NCBI GenBank assembly: GCA_038523925.1
Contig: JBCBIY010000009.1
Location: 1-64,000 of the forward strand
Source of the DNA: JBCBWG01 sp038523925
GTDB lineage: Bacteria; Pseudomonadota; Alphaproteobacteria; Rhizobiales; Hyphomicrobiaceae
Direction of reading: 5' to 3'
DNA length: 64,000 bases
Positions 24,721-33,383 of the stretch are shown piece by piece. The position numbers were made by a program, and so were the translations under genes. How positions within the stretch are numbered: position 1 is the stretch's first letter; every line of letters begins with the position of its first letter. The notes beneath the pieces are model-generated. The model saw only the letters and a list, made by a program, of their open reading frames with translations. It was not told the origin of the DNA and ran no database searches.

Positions 24721-26577
24721 ATGGCGAGTGATGCGGCATCGGCAGAGCAGGCGGCGCAGCTTCGGGCGCAAGTGCGCGCGGAAGAGGCGCGCGAGGCGCA
24801 GGTCCTGCGCAAGTTCCGCTGGCGCAACGTCGTTGGCTACATTCTCGGCGATAACCCGCTCATTGGTGCAGCATCGATCATGCTGCTGGTGATATCCGGT
24901 TTTGCGACCTGGAGCGGCATGACCGACTTCATCGTCGGCGCGCAGGGTACCGGCTCGGACAGCGTCGGCAAGTCCATCGGCGGCATACCGGTCACCAACG
25001 ATGCCGTGATCATCGCGATCGTGGTCGCCCTGACGCTGCTGATGTGGCTCGCGCTTCGCGAAGCTTTTGGCCGCGAACGGTCGCTGCGCGAGCGCGGGCT
25101 GATGCTGCCGCTCTATCTGTTCCTGGCACTCTGGTCAGTCGGGTTCGGCTACGGGTTCTGGTGGAGCCTGATTGCCGGTCAGGAAGCGACCAAGACGTCG
25201 ATGGCTGCCATGCGCGACGATGCCCGCGACGCAACCGGCGCGATCGCCGCCCGCCTCGAAGCCGTCCGCATTCAACTCGACAGCGTCGTTGCCTGGTCGG
25301 AGTCTCAAATGCAGCGGGAAGAGCGATCCGGCGGCTCGTGCGGCATCCGCTCAGGTGCCGGCCGCGGCCCGCTCTACAACGCCCGCGCCAGCGTCCGCGA
25401 CAGCGTGGCGTCGCTGCGCGATACGATCACGAACTCATGGATCGCGCCGGTCCGCTCGGAACTCGACCGCCTGCGCCAGAACGCATCCGCCGCGCCGACC
25501 GGCCAATCGATTGTCGAGCGCCAGGCAGCCTTCGAGGCGCGCGCAAGCACAATTAGGACAAGTGCGCGCTCGATTGCTGCGCGGTCCAACGAACTTGGCA
25601 CCTCGACCGCATCAGAGATGCGCGCGCTGGCTCAGGCCGTCACGGCCAAACCCGGCGAGGCGGGCTTCTCCTGCTATGATCCGACCCTCGCCCAGCGCCT
25701 CTCAGCCGCCGCCGAACAGGCAGCCCAACCGGCCGTCCTCAACCTGCGCGAGGCCGCATTCAACGAGGGCCCGGCCGGCGTCGCCAATGCCGTCAAGAAC
25801 CTGTGGACCAACATTGGCGAAGGCCTGGAAAGCGCGCTTGCCTGGATCACGGGCGGGGCAAGCGATGACGGCAGCCTCGACCAGGGCAACCCGATCACCG
25901 GCCGCGATCTGATCGCGCTGCTCGCGACGCTCGGCGTTGACCTTGGACTGTTCGTCCTGACCGCGCTCAACCCGCCGCACAAGCCAGTGCTGCCAATCCA
26001 CACTCAGGCGCGCGCCCACATCCGCCGCGCCATCGAGCGGGCGATCGCCAGCGATGGGATCTCGATTGAGTGGATCCGCAAGCATCTGATCCATCACAAA
26101 CGCAGGTCCTACCTCGTCATTCCGAACCTCTATTCGACGCTGCCGGATGAACGCGAAAAAGCGCTGGTGATGAACAAGCTCGCGGGCGTGCTCGATGATC
26201 TGCGCGTCGTGCGCTGGCCGAAGCCGCGGCGGTTCGCCTTTGGCGGTTGGGGCCTCGGGCTGAGCGAGCTTGAGCATCTAAAAAAGGAAGAAACGCACGC
26301 CCACAGCGACACCGACATGAGCGAAGTGCGCCGCCAGCTCTTAAAATCCAAGTCAGCCCAGATGACGGACGAAGCCCGCGCGCGCGTCGAAGCCAAGATC
26401 CAGAATGCGCCCGTGCGAAATCACGGCCTGTTCTCGAAGGCCGAGGTCGCCCTCGAAAGCGCCGGCTGGAGCGAGCGCGCGCAGGCCGATCTCGAGGTTT
26501 TCGTGCTCATGGACACCGAAGGTCTGACGCCGCTTCTGGAGGAACTGAACGCGCTCAAGCGGCCGCAGAACGCCTAA
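24721..26577 (+). CDS. Membrane protein with coiled-coil domain, function unknown
   Basis: No named family recognised. The 618-residue product has a charged N-terminus, hydrophobic segments at about 48-66, 92-112 and 126-152, a long helical region (about 155-350) probably outside the cytoplasm with cysteines in GGSCGIRSG and GFSCYDPT, a further segment near 395-418 (LIALLATLGVDLGLFVLTAL), and a 200-residue cytoplasmic C-terminal part with His-rich and basic patches. GGGGGAG lies seven bases before the ATG. The layout of three spans, cysteine-bearing helical region, one span and cytoplasmic tail matches the orphan protein at 529-1815, though I see no clear sequence identity. Confidence 0.75.
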   Translation: MASDAASAEQAAQLRAQVRAEEAREAQVLRKFRWRNVVGYILGDNPLIGAASIMLLVISGFATWSGMTDFIVGAQGTGSDSVGKSIGGIPVTNDAVIIAIVVALTLLMWLALREAFGRERSLRERGLMLPLYLFLALWSVGFGYGFWWSLIAGQEATKTSMAAMRDDARDATGAIAARLEAVRIQLDSVVAWSESQMQREERSGGSCGIRSGAGRGPLYNARASVRDSVASLRDTITNSWIAPVRSELDRLRQNASAAPTGQSIVERQAAFEARASTIRTSARSIAARSNELGTSTASEMRALAQAVTAKPGEAGFSCYDPTLAQRLSAAAEQAAQPAVLNLREAAFNEGPAGVANAVKNLWTNIGEGLESALAWITGGASDDGSLDQGNPITGRDLIALLATLGVDLGLFVLTALNPPHKPVLPIHTQARAHIRRAIERAIASDGISIEWIRKHLIHHKRRSYLVIPNLYSTLPDEREKALVMNKLAGVLDDLRVVRWPKPRRFAFGGWGLGLSELEHLKKEETHAHSDTDMSEVRRQLLKSKSAQMTDEARARVEAKIQNAPVRNHGLFSKAEVALESAGWSERAQADLEVFVLMDTEGLTPLLEELNALKRPQNA

Positions 26578-26668
26578 CTTTCCGGCACGTAACCGCGACA
26601 CCAATTGATCAGCGCCGCGACCGTTCGCAGGCTTGACCAATCGGCCGGCTGCAAACAACGCTGCCGGG

Positions 26669-27262
26669 ATGAGCCAAGCCGACGAATTCTCGCGCGCCGA
26701 CGCGCTCAACCTGCCAAACATTCTGACGCTCGGGCGCATCGCGGCCGTCCCTGTCATTGCCTTGGCGCTGCTTTTGCTGGATGCGCCAGCCGGGCCTTTG
26801 ATTGCCTTCGTCCTGTTTGTCGCCGCGAGCCTCACCGACTGGCTCGATGGTTATCTCGCGCGCGCCTGGGATCAACAGTCAGACCTCGGCCGTATGCTCG
26901 ACCCCATCGCCGACAAACTGCTCGTCGGCATCGTCCTCGCAGCCCTCCTCGCAAGCGGCGGCATCAGCGGCGTCGCGATCGTGCCGGCACTTGCTATTCT
27001 GGCGCGCGAGATCTTCATCTCGGGCCTTCGCGAGTTCGTTGCCGGACGCACGATCACGCTCCATGTGACGGCGCTTGCGAAGTCCAAGACGGCGGTGCAG
27101 ATGATCGGGCTCGGCCTTCTCTTGATCGCACCGGTCATCGGCACGGTCGCGGGCGTCGCCATCGTCGACCTCGGGGCACTCCTTCTCTGGATTGCCGCCG
27201 CCTTGACGGTCTGGACGGGCTTCGACTACCTCCGCGCGGCCTGGCCGCACATCAATGGCTGA
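26669..27262 (+). CDS. pgsA: CDP-diacylglycerol--glycerol-3-phosphate 3-phosphatidyltransferase
   Basis: Makes phosphatidylglycerol phosphate from CDP-diacylglycerol and glycerol 3-phosphate, the committed step to phosphatidylglycerol and cardiolipin. The 197-residue membrane protein has the CDP-alcohol phosphotransferase signature D-G-x2-A-R-x8-G-x3-D-x3-D in DWLDGYLARA and QSDLGRMLDPIADK, and NLPNILTLGRI at the start is typical of PgsA. The ATG at 26669 is preferred to the TTG at 26633. moaD and moaE follow closely on the same strand. Confidence 0.93.
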   Translation: MSQADEFSRADALNLPNILTLGRIAAVPVIALALLLLDAPAGPLIAFVLFVAASLTDWLDGYLARAWDQQSDLGRMLDPIADKLLVGIVLAALLASGGISGVAIVPALAILAREIFISGLREFVAGRTITLHVTALAKSKTAVQMIGLGLLLIAPVIGTVAGVAIVDLGALLLWIAAALTVWTGFDYLRAAWPHING

Positions 27263-27281
27263 TGGAGTGTTGGGACAGACC

Positions 27282-27539
27282 ATGGAGCTGAAGCTCGTCT
27301 ATTTCGCCTCGCTGCGTGAGCGTCTCGGCACCGGCGGCGAGACGCGCGATATCCCAGCCGACGTCGCGACCGTTGGCGACCTGATGACCTGGCTTAAGGG
27401 ACAGGACGAAGCCTACGCCGCCGCGTTCGAAGATGGCGCCAAGGTCCGCGCCGCAGTCGATCAGGTCCACGCTAAGCCCGAAACGCTGCTTGCGAACGCG
27501 CGTGAGGTGGCCTTCTTCCCACCGGTCACCGGCGGCTGA
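27282..27539 (+). CDS. moaD: Molybdopterin synthase sulfur carrier subunit
   Basis: The small ubiquitin-like subunit of molybdopterin synthase. The 85-residue protein ends in Gly-Gly (PPVTGG), the C-terminus that is activated by adenylation and carries the thiocarboxylate sulfur. LKLVYFASLRERLG and VAFFPPV are typical. ATG 27282 gives the usual length; an in-frame ATG at 27255 overlaps the end of pgsA. The moaE gene begins one base after the stop codon. Confidence 0.93.
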   Translation: MELKLVYFASLRERLGTGGETRDIPADVATVGDLMTWLKGQDEAYAAAFEDGAKVRAAVDQVHAKPETLLANAREVAFFPPVTGG

Positions 27540-27540
27540 A

Positions 27541-27993
27541 ATGGGGGTCCGCGTCCAAACCGATGACTTTGATCTCAACGCGGAAGTGCGCGCGCTGACA
27601 GCGGGGCGCACCGATATCGGCGCCGTCGTCACGTTCACCGGGCTCGTCCGCGGTAAGGCAAGCGATCGTGTGCTCGCCTCAATGACGCTCGAGCACTATC
27701 CGGGAATGACCGAGGCGGAACTTCAGCGCATTGACGAAGAAGCCCACCGCCGCTGGGATCTGGACGCAACAGCCATTGTCCATCGCGTCGGAGACCTCCG
27801 CCCCGGCGATCAAATCGTATTGGTGATCGCAGCCTCCCGCCATCGGCAAAATGCCTTCGAGGCCGCAGCCTTCCTGATGGACTTCCTGAAAACGCGCGCG
27901 CCGTTCTGGAAGAAGGAGACCGGAGCGGACGGCGTCGGGGCCTGGGTCGATGCGCGCGAGAGCGACGACGACGCCGTCAGGTCGTGGGGCTGA
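27541..27993 (+). CDS. moaE: Molybdopterin synthase catalytic subunit
   Basis: Large subunit of molybdopterin synthase, which adds two sulfurs from MoaD to precursor Z (cyclic pyranopterin monophosphate). The 150-residue sequence has GAVVTFTGLVRGK, LEHYPGMTEAEL, VHRVGDLRPGD and the substrate-contacting LKTRAPFWKKE with two adjacent lysines, all family markers. moaD and moaE are one base apart and surely co-translated. Other moa genes are not in the window. Confidence 0.95.
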   Translation: MGVRVQTDDFDLNAEVRALTAGRTDIGAVVTFTGLVRGKASDRVLASMTLEHYPGMTEAELQRIDEEAHRRWDLDATAIVHRVGDLRPGDQIVLVIAASRHRQNAFEAAAFLMDFLKTRAPFWKKETGADGVGAWVDARESDDDAVRSWG

Positions 27994-28026
27994 GGCAAGG
28001 CGATTACCCCAGTCGTAAGAGCGCCA

Positions 28027-28569
28027 TCAGGCGCCCTCGCCGACCGACCAATAGCGGCTGCGGAAATAGACGAGCGGGGCTGCGTCCGCACTATGTGCCG
28101 TCTCGATCACGGTGCCGATGAAGATCGAGTGCGTGCCGCTTTCGTGGCGCTGATCAAGGCGGCAATCGAGGCTTGCGATTGCGCCTGTCAGGATCGGCGC
28201 GCCGGTCGCAAGCGTCGTCCACGCGCCAATCGAAAAGCGATGCTCGCCGACATGGTCGGTCCTGCCTGAGAACGCGTCGGCGATTCGGTCCTGCGAGCGG
28301 CTGAGGAAATTGACGCTGAACGTGCCGACATTAACGAGTGTCGCATGCGCGCTCGCTGACTGGTTGACACAGACAAGCAGCGTCGGCGGCGCATCGGATA
28401 CGGAAGCAACGGCGGTTGCCGTGAGCCCAGCCCGCGCGCCTTCATCGCCCGTGGCGACGACTGCGACGCCGCCGGCTTGGTGGCGCATCGCTGCCCGATA
28501 TCCCTCTGCGTCCACCGCTTTCAGTCTTTCTGCGGGCGTCGTCGGCGCCGCTGTCAGTATGAGTGTCAT
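28027..28569 (-). CDS. Flavin reductase family protein (HpaC-like)
   Basis: A 180-residue flavin:NAD(P)H reductase-like protein. GYRAAMRHQAGGVAVVATGD, LTATAVASVSDAPPTLLVCVN, FSVNFLS and the DCRLDQRHESGTHSIFIGTV segment are standard for the short-chain flavin reductases that supply reduced FMN or FAD to a monooxygenase. No oxygenase partner is adjacent. The ATG at 28569 is the first in frame. The FAD oxidoreductase gene lies upstream on the opposite side of a 49 bp gap, both leftward. Confidence 0.88.
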   Translation of the reverse strand: MTLILTAAPTTPAERLKAVDAEGYRAAMRHQAGGVAVVATGDEGARAGLTATAVASVSDAPPTLLVCVNQSASAHATLVNVGTFSVNFLSRSQDRIADAFSGRTDHVGEHRFSIGAWTTLATGAPILTGAIASLDCRLDQRHESGTHSIFIGTVIETAHSADAAPLVYFRSRYWSVGEGA

Positions 28570-28618
28570 ATCAGTGAAACGCGGCCGCGACGCTTGCGGT
28601 TTGGCGCGTCAGGCAGTT

Positions 28619-30262
28619 TTAGCCCGCCGGGCGCAATCGCGCGAACCAGCCCTCATGAAGCCCACGATCGCGGAGGATCTCCCGCGCCGCGTTGTGGCCC
28701 GGCGCACCTGTCACCCCGCCGCCCGGATGTGCGCCCGAACCGCAGAGGTAAAGCCCCTTCAGCGGCAACCGGTAGTTGGCCGACCCGAGCACGGGCCTTA
28801 GCGAGAAAAGCTGGTTCAGCGAGAGTTGTCCGTGAAAGATATCACCGTCAATCAGGCCGAAGCGTTCTTCGAGGTCAAGCGGCGACAAGACCTGCCGGGC
28901 GATCACGGCTTTCGGCATGTTCGGCGCGTACTGCCCAAGCGTCTCGATCACCTGATCGGCAAATCGCTCTTTCTCTGTCGGGTCCGACCAACTTCGATCA
29001 CCCGGGAGGTGCGGTGCGACGTGTTGCACGAACAGGCTCGCGACGTGCTGGCCGGGTGGTGCAAGCGTATCGTCGAGCGTTGACGGGATGAGCATTTCGA
29101 TCACCGGCCGCCGCGACCAGCCATCCCGGCGCGCATCAAGGTAGGCGTCTTCGAGGTAGGCAAGCGTCGGGCCGATGATGATGCCGGCGCCATGGTGCGG
29201 CTGCTGGTGCGTGCCCGGCTGGCAGGTGAAGTCCGGCAGTTCGCTCAGTGCGAGGTTCATGCGGAACGTGCCGGAGCCCGTCTTCATGCTTTGGAACGGC
29301 TGGGCCACGGCAGCCGGCACCGCGCCGTCGGGGATCAACCGCTGAAACAGCAGTTTCGGCCCGACGTTGGCCGCCACTGCGCGCGCCGCGATCTCGCGCC
29401 CATCGGTCAGCCGCAGCGCGCGCACCTCACCGTCCGCGCTTACCACTTCGCTGACGCCGCAACCCGTTTCGATACGCGCACCTGCCGCGCGGGCCGCCCC
29501 CGCGATCGCATCGCTGATCGCACCCATACCGCCGATCGCGTGGCCCCAGACACCCGGCTTGCCGTTCACTTCGCCAAAACAATGGTGGAGGAGGACATAC
29601 GCCGTGCCGGGCGTCGATGGCGCCGCATAGGCACCGACGATGCCGTCGAATGCGAACGCGGCTTTGACCGTCTCGTCCTCAAAGTAGTCGCCCAGAAAGT
29701 CCTCGGCGCTGCGCGTGAAGAGATCGGTCAGCAGCTTCTTGTCGCTGAGCGATAGCCCTGCGAGCCGCTTGCCGACGCCAGCGCCTGACACGAGCGCTTG
29801 CAAGCCATCGCCGGCGTTTGGCGGTGTGCGCAAAACGAGATCGCGCAGAACATCTGCTGCGCGCTCGAGGTCGGCATCATATCGGGCAAGCGCGGCCGCA
29901 TCGGCCTCAGAGAATTTTGCGATCTCGGCCTGCCGGGCCGCCATACCATTTGGAAACGAGAGGGCGCGGGCATCATCGACCGGCCAGAAGTTTGACATAG
30001 GCCGCTCGACGATCCGCAGGCCATGAGCCGCGAGGTCGAGATCGGCGATCACTTTTGGGTTCAGGAGGCTGACGGTGTAGGAGGCGACCGAGTTGCGGAA
30101 GCCTGGCGCAAACTCTTCCGTGATCGCGGCGCCGCCCGCCACCTCGTTCTTTTCAAAGCACGCAACCTTGAGTCCCGCGCGGGCGAGATAAGCTGCGCAA
30201 ACGAGCCCGTTGTGCCCGGCCCCGATGATCGCGACGTCGAATGGTTCGTCCTGAAGGTCCAT
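28619..30262 (-). CDS. FAD-dependent oxidoreductase, phytoene desaturase-like (PYROXD2 type)
   Basis: A 547-residue flavoprotein. The N-terminal dinucleotide-binding motif is DVAIIGAGHNGLVCAAYLAR with the acidic residue in ACFEKNEVAGG. The phrase GFRNSVASYTVSLLNPKVI and the C-terminal GLYLCGSGAHPGGGVTGAPGHNAA place it in the CrtI-related branch that includes animal PYROXD2 rather than with true phytoene desaturases. The substrate is unknown. No carotenoid genes are seen nearby. It is divergent from the 2-hydroxyacid dehydrogenase gene. Confidence 0.88.
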   Translation of the reverse strand: MDLQDEPFDVAIIGAGHNGLVCAAYLARAGLKVACFEKNEVAGGAAITEEFAPGFRNSVASYTVSLLNPKVIADLDLAAHGLRIVERPMSNFWPVDDARALSFPNGMAARQAEIAKFSEADAAALARYDADLERAADVLRDLVLRTPPNAGDGLQALVSGAGVGKRLAGLSLSDKKLLTDLFTRSAEDFLGDYFEDETVKAAFAFDGIVGAYAAPSTPGTAYVLLHHCFGEVNGKPGVWGHAIGGMGAISDAIAGAARAAGARIETGCGVSEVVSADGEVRALRLTDGREIAARAVAANVGPKLLFQRLIPDGAVPAAVAQPFQSMKTGSGTFRMNLALSELPDFTCQPGTHQQPHHGAGIIIGPTLAYLEDAYLDARRDGWSRRPVIEMLIPSTLDDTLAPPGQHVASLFVQHVAPHLPGDRSWSDPTEKERFADQVIETLGQYAPNMPKAVIARQVLSPLDLEERFGLIDGDIFHGQLSLNQLFSLRPVLGSANYRLPLKGLYLCGSGAHPGGGVTGAPGHNAAREILRDRGLHEGWFARLRPAG

Positions 30263-30393
30263 GGCTATGTCATCCGGCGCTTCGGGGGCGAGCGCAACCG
30301 CGAGGCGGAGTTAGTGTTGATTGCGATACCACGCGCGACGGTGTTACTTCCCGCCCGAAGAACAAAGCGCGCAGGCGAACGAGGACGGGTGCC

Positions 30394-31356
30394 GTGAAGG
30401 TATTGATGACAGGTGGATTGCTCGATCAGCTCAAGCTGGACGTCGACAGCGACTTCGATGTGCATCGTGTCTCGCAGGCCAACGACCCGGAAAAGCTGGT
30501 TGATGAGGTCGGTGGCGACGTCGAGATCCTCTGTAACACAGGGCATGGGCTGAAGATCGATGGCGCGTTGATGGACCGGCTTCCGAAGCTCAAGCTGATC
30601 GCGAACTTCGGTGTCGGCTACGACACCATCGATGCCGCTGAAGCCAGCCGCCGCAACATCATTGTGACCAATACACCCGAAGTGCTGTCGGACGAGGTGG
30701 CCGACACGGCGCTCGGGCTTCTGCTGATGACAGTGCGGGAGTTGAGTGCCGCCGAGCGCTGGCTCCGCGATGGGAAATGGGCCAGCGAAGGCGACTACCG
30801 CCTGACGCCGATGAGCCTGCAGGGCCGATCCATTGGCATCGTCGGCCTCGGCCGGATCGGCAAGGCCATTGCCCACCGGTGCGAAGCATTCGGCACGCCG
30901 ATTTCGTACTTCGGCCGGACCAAGAAGAGCGACGTCGCCTACCCGTTCTATACCGACATCGTCGAGATGGCCCGCGCCGTCGACACCTTGATCGTCGTGA
31001 CGCCGGGCACGGCTGAAACCAAGAACCTGATCAATCAGGACGTACTCGAAGCGCTCGGCTCCGACGGGGTCGTCATCAATGTCGCCCGCGGCTCGGTTGT
31101 CGATGAAAACGCACTGATCACGGCCATCAACTCTCAGACGATTGCGGGCGCCGGCCTCGACGTGATGTGGAACGAGCCGAACATCAATCCGGAGTTGATG
31201 AAGCTTGAGAACACCGTGCTGCTGCCGCACGTGGGCTCGGCATCGCTGCGGACACGCCGCGCGATGGGCCAGCTCGTGATCGACAACATGAAGGCGCTCA
31301 AGACCGGAACCGCGCCGCTCACGCCAGTGCCCGAGACACCATTCGCCGAATGGTGA
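30394..31356 (+). CDS. 2-hydroxyacid dehydrogenase (glyoxylate/hydroxypyruvate reductase type)
   Basis: A 320-residue D-isomer specific 2-hydroxyacid dehydrogenase. The NAD(P) site is GIVGLGRIGKAIAHRCEAFG; the catalytic trio is Arg in NVARGSVVDE, Glu in WNEPNI and His in LLPHVGSAS. LKLIANFGVGYDTID binds substrate. The residue after the second strand is Arg in SYFGRTKK, which favours NADPH, as in glyoxylate/hydroxypyruvate reductases. The start is GTG at 30394 with GAGGA upstream; the open frame upstream lies in the divergent promoter region. An intrinsic terminator follows. Confidence 0.9.
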   Translation: MKVLMTGGLLDQLKLDVDSDFDVHRVSQANDPEKLVDEVGGDVEILCNTGHGLKIDGALMDRLPKLKLIANFGVGYDTIDAAEASRRNIIVTNTPEVLSDEVADTALGLLLMTVRELSAAERWLRDGKWASEGDYRLTPMSLQGRSIGIVGLGRIGKAIAHRCEAFGTPISYFGRTKKSDVAYPFYTDIVEMARAVDTLIVVTPGTAETKNLINQDVLEALGSDGVVINVARGSVVDENALITAINSQTIAGAGLDVMWNEPNINPELMKLENTVLLPHVGSASLRTRRAMGQLVIDNMKALKTGTAPLTPVPETPFAEW

Positions 31357-31394
31357 TGCGGCATGCCGTCGGTATGCAGACTGTCCGTGTTTGG

Positions 31395-31406
31395 TTAACG
31401 CGTTAA
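31395..31406. other. 12 bp perfect palindrome
   Basis: TTAACGCGTTAA lies between the dehydrogenase stop and its terminator. It could be a regulator site for the small gene that follows or chance; nothing else supports a function. Confidence 0.4.
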
Positions 31407-31431
31407 ACCTTCAGTCGTACTTTCGCCACTA

Positions 31432-31467
31432 CCCTGCCCTGCATACTCAGGGCGCAGGGCGTTTTTT
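31432..31467 (+). terminator. Intrinsic terminator after the dehydrogenase gene
   Basis: CCCTGC plus CCTG pairs with CAGG plus GCAGGG around CATACT, with a two-base bulge, and is followed by CG and six T. It ends the rightward dehydrogenase transcript 76 bp after the stop codon and separates it from the small membrane gene at 31508. Confidence 0.85.
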
Positions 31468-31507
31468 CGTGGCTGACGTACTGACACGCAATGAAGGTGC
31501 GACGCGG

Positions 31508-31738
31508 ATGGCCGACCGCACGCAATCCGGCCTGATCTCGGGAAGCCTCAGCTTTCTGCTGGTCGTCTGCGTGCCAGCAGCCTTCTGGATCCTGGCGCTG
31601 ATCGGCGCGTTCCAACTCTTTGGAAGCGACGCCCCAAGGTGGCTGCTGATTGCTTTCGGCACAGCCACCGTTTTGATCCTGACGCCGATCTGGGCGAGCC
31701 TGAGGGTGAGCCGCGCCGATGACCCGGAAGAGGTCTGA
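31508..31738 (+). CDS. Small two-span membrane protein
   Basis: A 76-residue product with two hydrophobic segments, FLLVVCVPAAFWILALIGAF and LLIAFGTATVLILTPIWASL, a short turn containing Asp-Ala-Pro-Arg, and an acidic C-terminus (ADDPEEV). The frame is open from 31391 but the upstream part crosses the terminator, so ATG 31508 is the likely start. The family is not recognised. It is convergent with ilvE, six bases away. Confidence 0.65.
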   Translation: MADRTQSGLISGSLSFLLVVCVPAAFWILALIGAFQLFGSDAPRWLLIAFGTATVLILTPIWASLRVSRADDPEEV

Positions 31739-31744
31739 GCGGCG

Positions 31745-32650
31745 CTATTCGGCAGCGTCGGCCGGCGCCGCTGCAGATGGCTGCACCTCGGCCATGTAGT
31801 CTTCCAGAAGAGTCCGGCAGACTTCACCCGGCGTGAAGGTGTACTCCCCAACCTCAGCAATCGGTGTCACTTCTGCCGCTGTGCCAACCATAAAGCACTC
31901 ATCAAAGTCGGCGAGTTCGTCGGGCATGATCACCCGGTCGATCGTCTCGATGCCGCGCGCTTCGGCAAGCTTCATGACGGTCCGCCGCGTGATGCCATCG
32001 AGGAAGCAGTCGGGCAGCGGCGCATGCAGTGTGCGATCTTTCACAAAGAAGATGTTGCCGCTGGTGCACTCGGCAACCTGCCCCCGCCAATCGAGCATGA
32101 GTGCCTCGGCATAGCCTTCGCGTTCGGCGCGGTGCTTCTCAAGCGTTCCGATCATGTAGAGCCCAGCCGCCTTCGTGCACGACGGCGCCGTCATCGGATC
32201 GGGCCGACGATACTTCGCCCACCTGACACGGATGCCCTTCAGCCTCTGTTCGATTGGAAAGTACGATCCCCACTCCCAGGCGGCGATCGCGAGATTGATC
32301 TTCGTCTTTTGCGCCGAAACACCCATCATCTCGCTGCCGCGCCACGCGATCGGACGGACGTAGCAATCCGAAAAGCCGTTTGCGGCGACCACGTCGCGGG
32401 TTGCCTGGTCAATCTCTTCGACCGAATAAGGGATCTCGAAATCGAGTTCGCGGCCGCCATCGATCAGGCGCTGCGAGTGCTCGGTCAGCTTGTAGACGAC
32501 ACCATTGTAGGCGCGCTCACCTTCAAACACCGCTGATGCGTAATGCAGACCGTGGCTCAGGACGTGCAGCTTGGCATCTCGCCACGGCACCAATTCACCA
32601 TTCCACCAGATGACCCCGTCGCGGTCGTCGTAAGGCATCAGGTCCGCCAT
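31745..32650 (-). CDS. ilvE: Branched-chain amino acid aminotransferase
   Basis: Class IV PLP-dependent aminotransferase catalysing the last step of valine, leucine and isoleucine synthesis and the first of their breakdown. The 301-residue protein has HVLSHGLHYASAVFEGERAY near the start, the catalytic lysine in GTLEKHRAEREGYAEAL, AECTSGNIFFVKD and TRRTVMKLA, with FMVGTAAEVTPI at the cofactor phosphate end. It is divergent from the petP-like regulator gene, a pairing I recall from several alphaproteobacteria. Confidence 0.92.
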   Translation of the reverse strand: MADLMPYDDRDGVIWWNGELVPWRDAKLHVLSHGLHYASAVFEGERAYNGVVYKLTEHSQRLIDGGRELDFEIPYSVEEIDQATRDVVAANGFSDCYVRPIAWRGSEMMGVSAQKTKINLAIAAWEWGSYFPIEQRLKGIRVRWAKYRRPDPMTAPSCTKAAGLYMIGTLEKHRAEREGYAEALMLDWRGQVAECTSGNIFFVKDRTLHAPLPDCFLDGITRRTVMKLAEARGIETIDRVIMPDELADFDECFMVGTAAEVTPIAEVGEYTFTPGEVCRTLLEDYMAEVQPSAAAPADAAE

Positions 32651-32705
32651 CGTTCATTCCTTCCGAGACTGGCCGCGTGTTTGGCTATGCGGCGGGCGGC
32701 GAATT

Positions 32706-32720
32706 GCCTGAAAATCAGGC
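32706..32720. promoter_or_regulatory. Inverted repeat upstream of ilvE
   Basis: GCCTGA-AAA-TCAGGC is a 6 bp perfect inverted repeat 56 bp upstream of the ilvE start. Its place suits an operator or the edge of a promoter, but no regulator can be assigned. Confidence 0.4.
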
Positions 32721-32755
32721 TGCGCGAAGGACCAGAGCTAGCCATGCTGCCAAAT

Positions 32756-32778
32756 TTAAGTCAACATAACTGACCTAA
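32756..32778. promoter_or_regulatory. Candidate MarR-type operator in the ilvE/petP divergent region
   Basis: TTAAGTCA and TGACCTAA form an inverted repeat with seven of eight positions matching around a 7 bp centre, 28 bp before the petP-like start. MarR family dimers bind palindromes of this size in their own promoters. Control of both divergent genes from this site is inference. Confidence 0.5.
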
Positions 32779-32805
32779 TTTCCAATCGGACCGCATCACC
32801 TCCCG

Positions 32806-33369
32806 ATGTCTCTCGGATCGTCCTCCCAAAATCTCGCTCCAGCCGACCGAGCGCCGACAGCGCCGCTGCCGGACGAGCTCAATCCTGGCACACTGACGGA
32901 GCTGATCGAGCTCCTCTTTTTCGCCTATCGCGACTTCACCGGCGAGGTTGACGCACAGCTCGCCGACCTCAGCTTCGGCCGTGCGCACCATCGCGTGTTG
33001 TACTTCGTGTCCCGGCACCCGGGCCTTCCCGTCGCGGAATTGCTCGACATCCTCAAAATCACGAAACAGAGCCTCGCCCGCGTCTTAAAACAGCTGGTGG
33101 ACGGCGGCTTCATCGTGCAGGAGCCGGGCACCATCGACCGCCGCCAGCGTTTGCTGTATCCGACCGGTGAAGGCGCGCGGCTGGCGAGCGACCTGACCGA
33201 GCTGCAGATGCGTAGGATCGCTGTTGCGCTTGAGCGCGCCGGGCCCGATGCGGCTGTTGCAATCCGGGCCTTTCTGAGTGGGATGGTCTCGCCGGGCGAC
33301 CGCGATCACGTGGACGACCTGCTGCTTGCAGCCGCCGCGCGCGGCGCGCTCGCCGGACCTGACGCGTAA
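32806..33369 (+). CDS. petP: MarR family regulator, PetP-like
   Basis: A 187-residue winged-helix regulator. LSFGRAHHRVLYFVSRHPGL begins the DNA-binding domain, LLDILKITKQSLARVLKQLV is the recognition region and IDRRQRLLYPTGEG is the wing, with the Asp-Arg pair of the MarR family. In Rhodobacter capsulatus petP and petR precede the cytochrome bc1 genes and PetP is MarR-like; here the same order of MarR then OmpR-type regulator is present without bc1 genes. The symbol follows that synteny. The next gene starts 14 bp downstream. Confidence 0.8.
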   Translation: MSLGSSSQNLAPADRAPTAPLPDELNPGTLTELIELLFFAYRDFTGEVDAQLADLSFGRAHHRVLYFVSRHPGLPVAELLDILKITKQSLARVLKQLVDGGFIVQEPGTIDRRQRLLYPTGEGARLASDLTELQMRRIAVALERAGPDAAVAIRAFLSGMVSPGDRDHVDDLLLAAAARGALAGPDA

Positions 33370-33383
33370 CGGAGACCCTGCCG

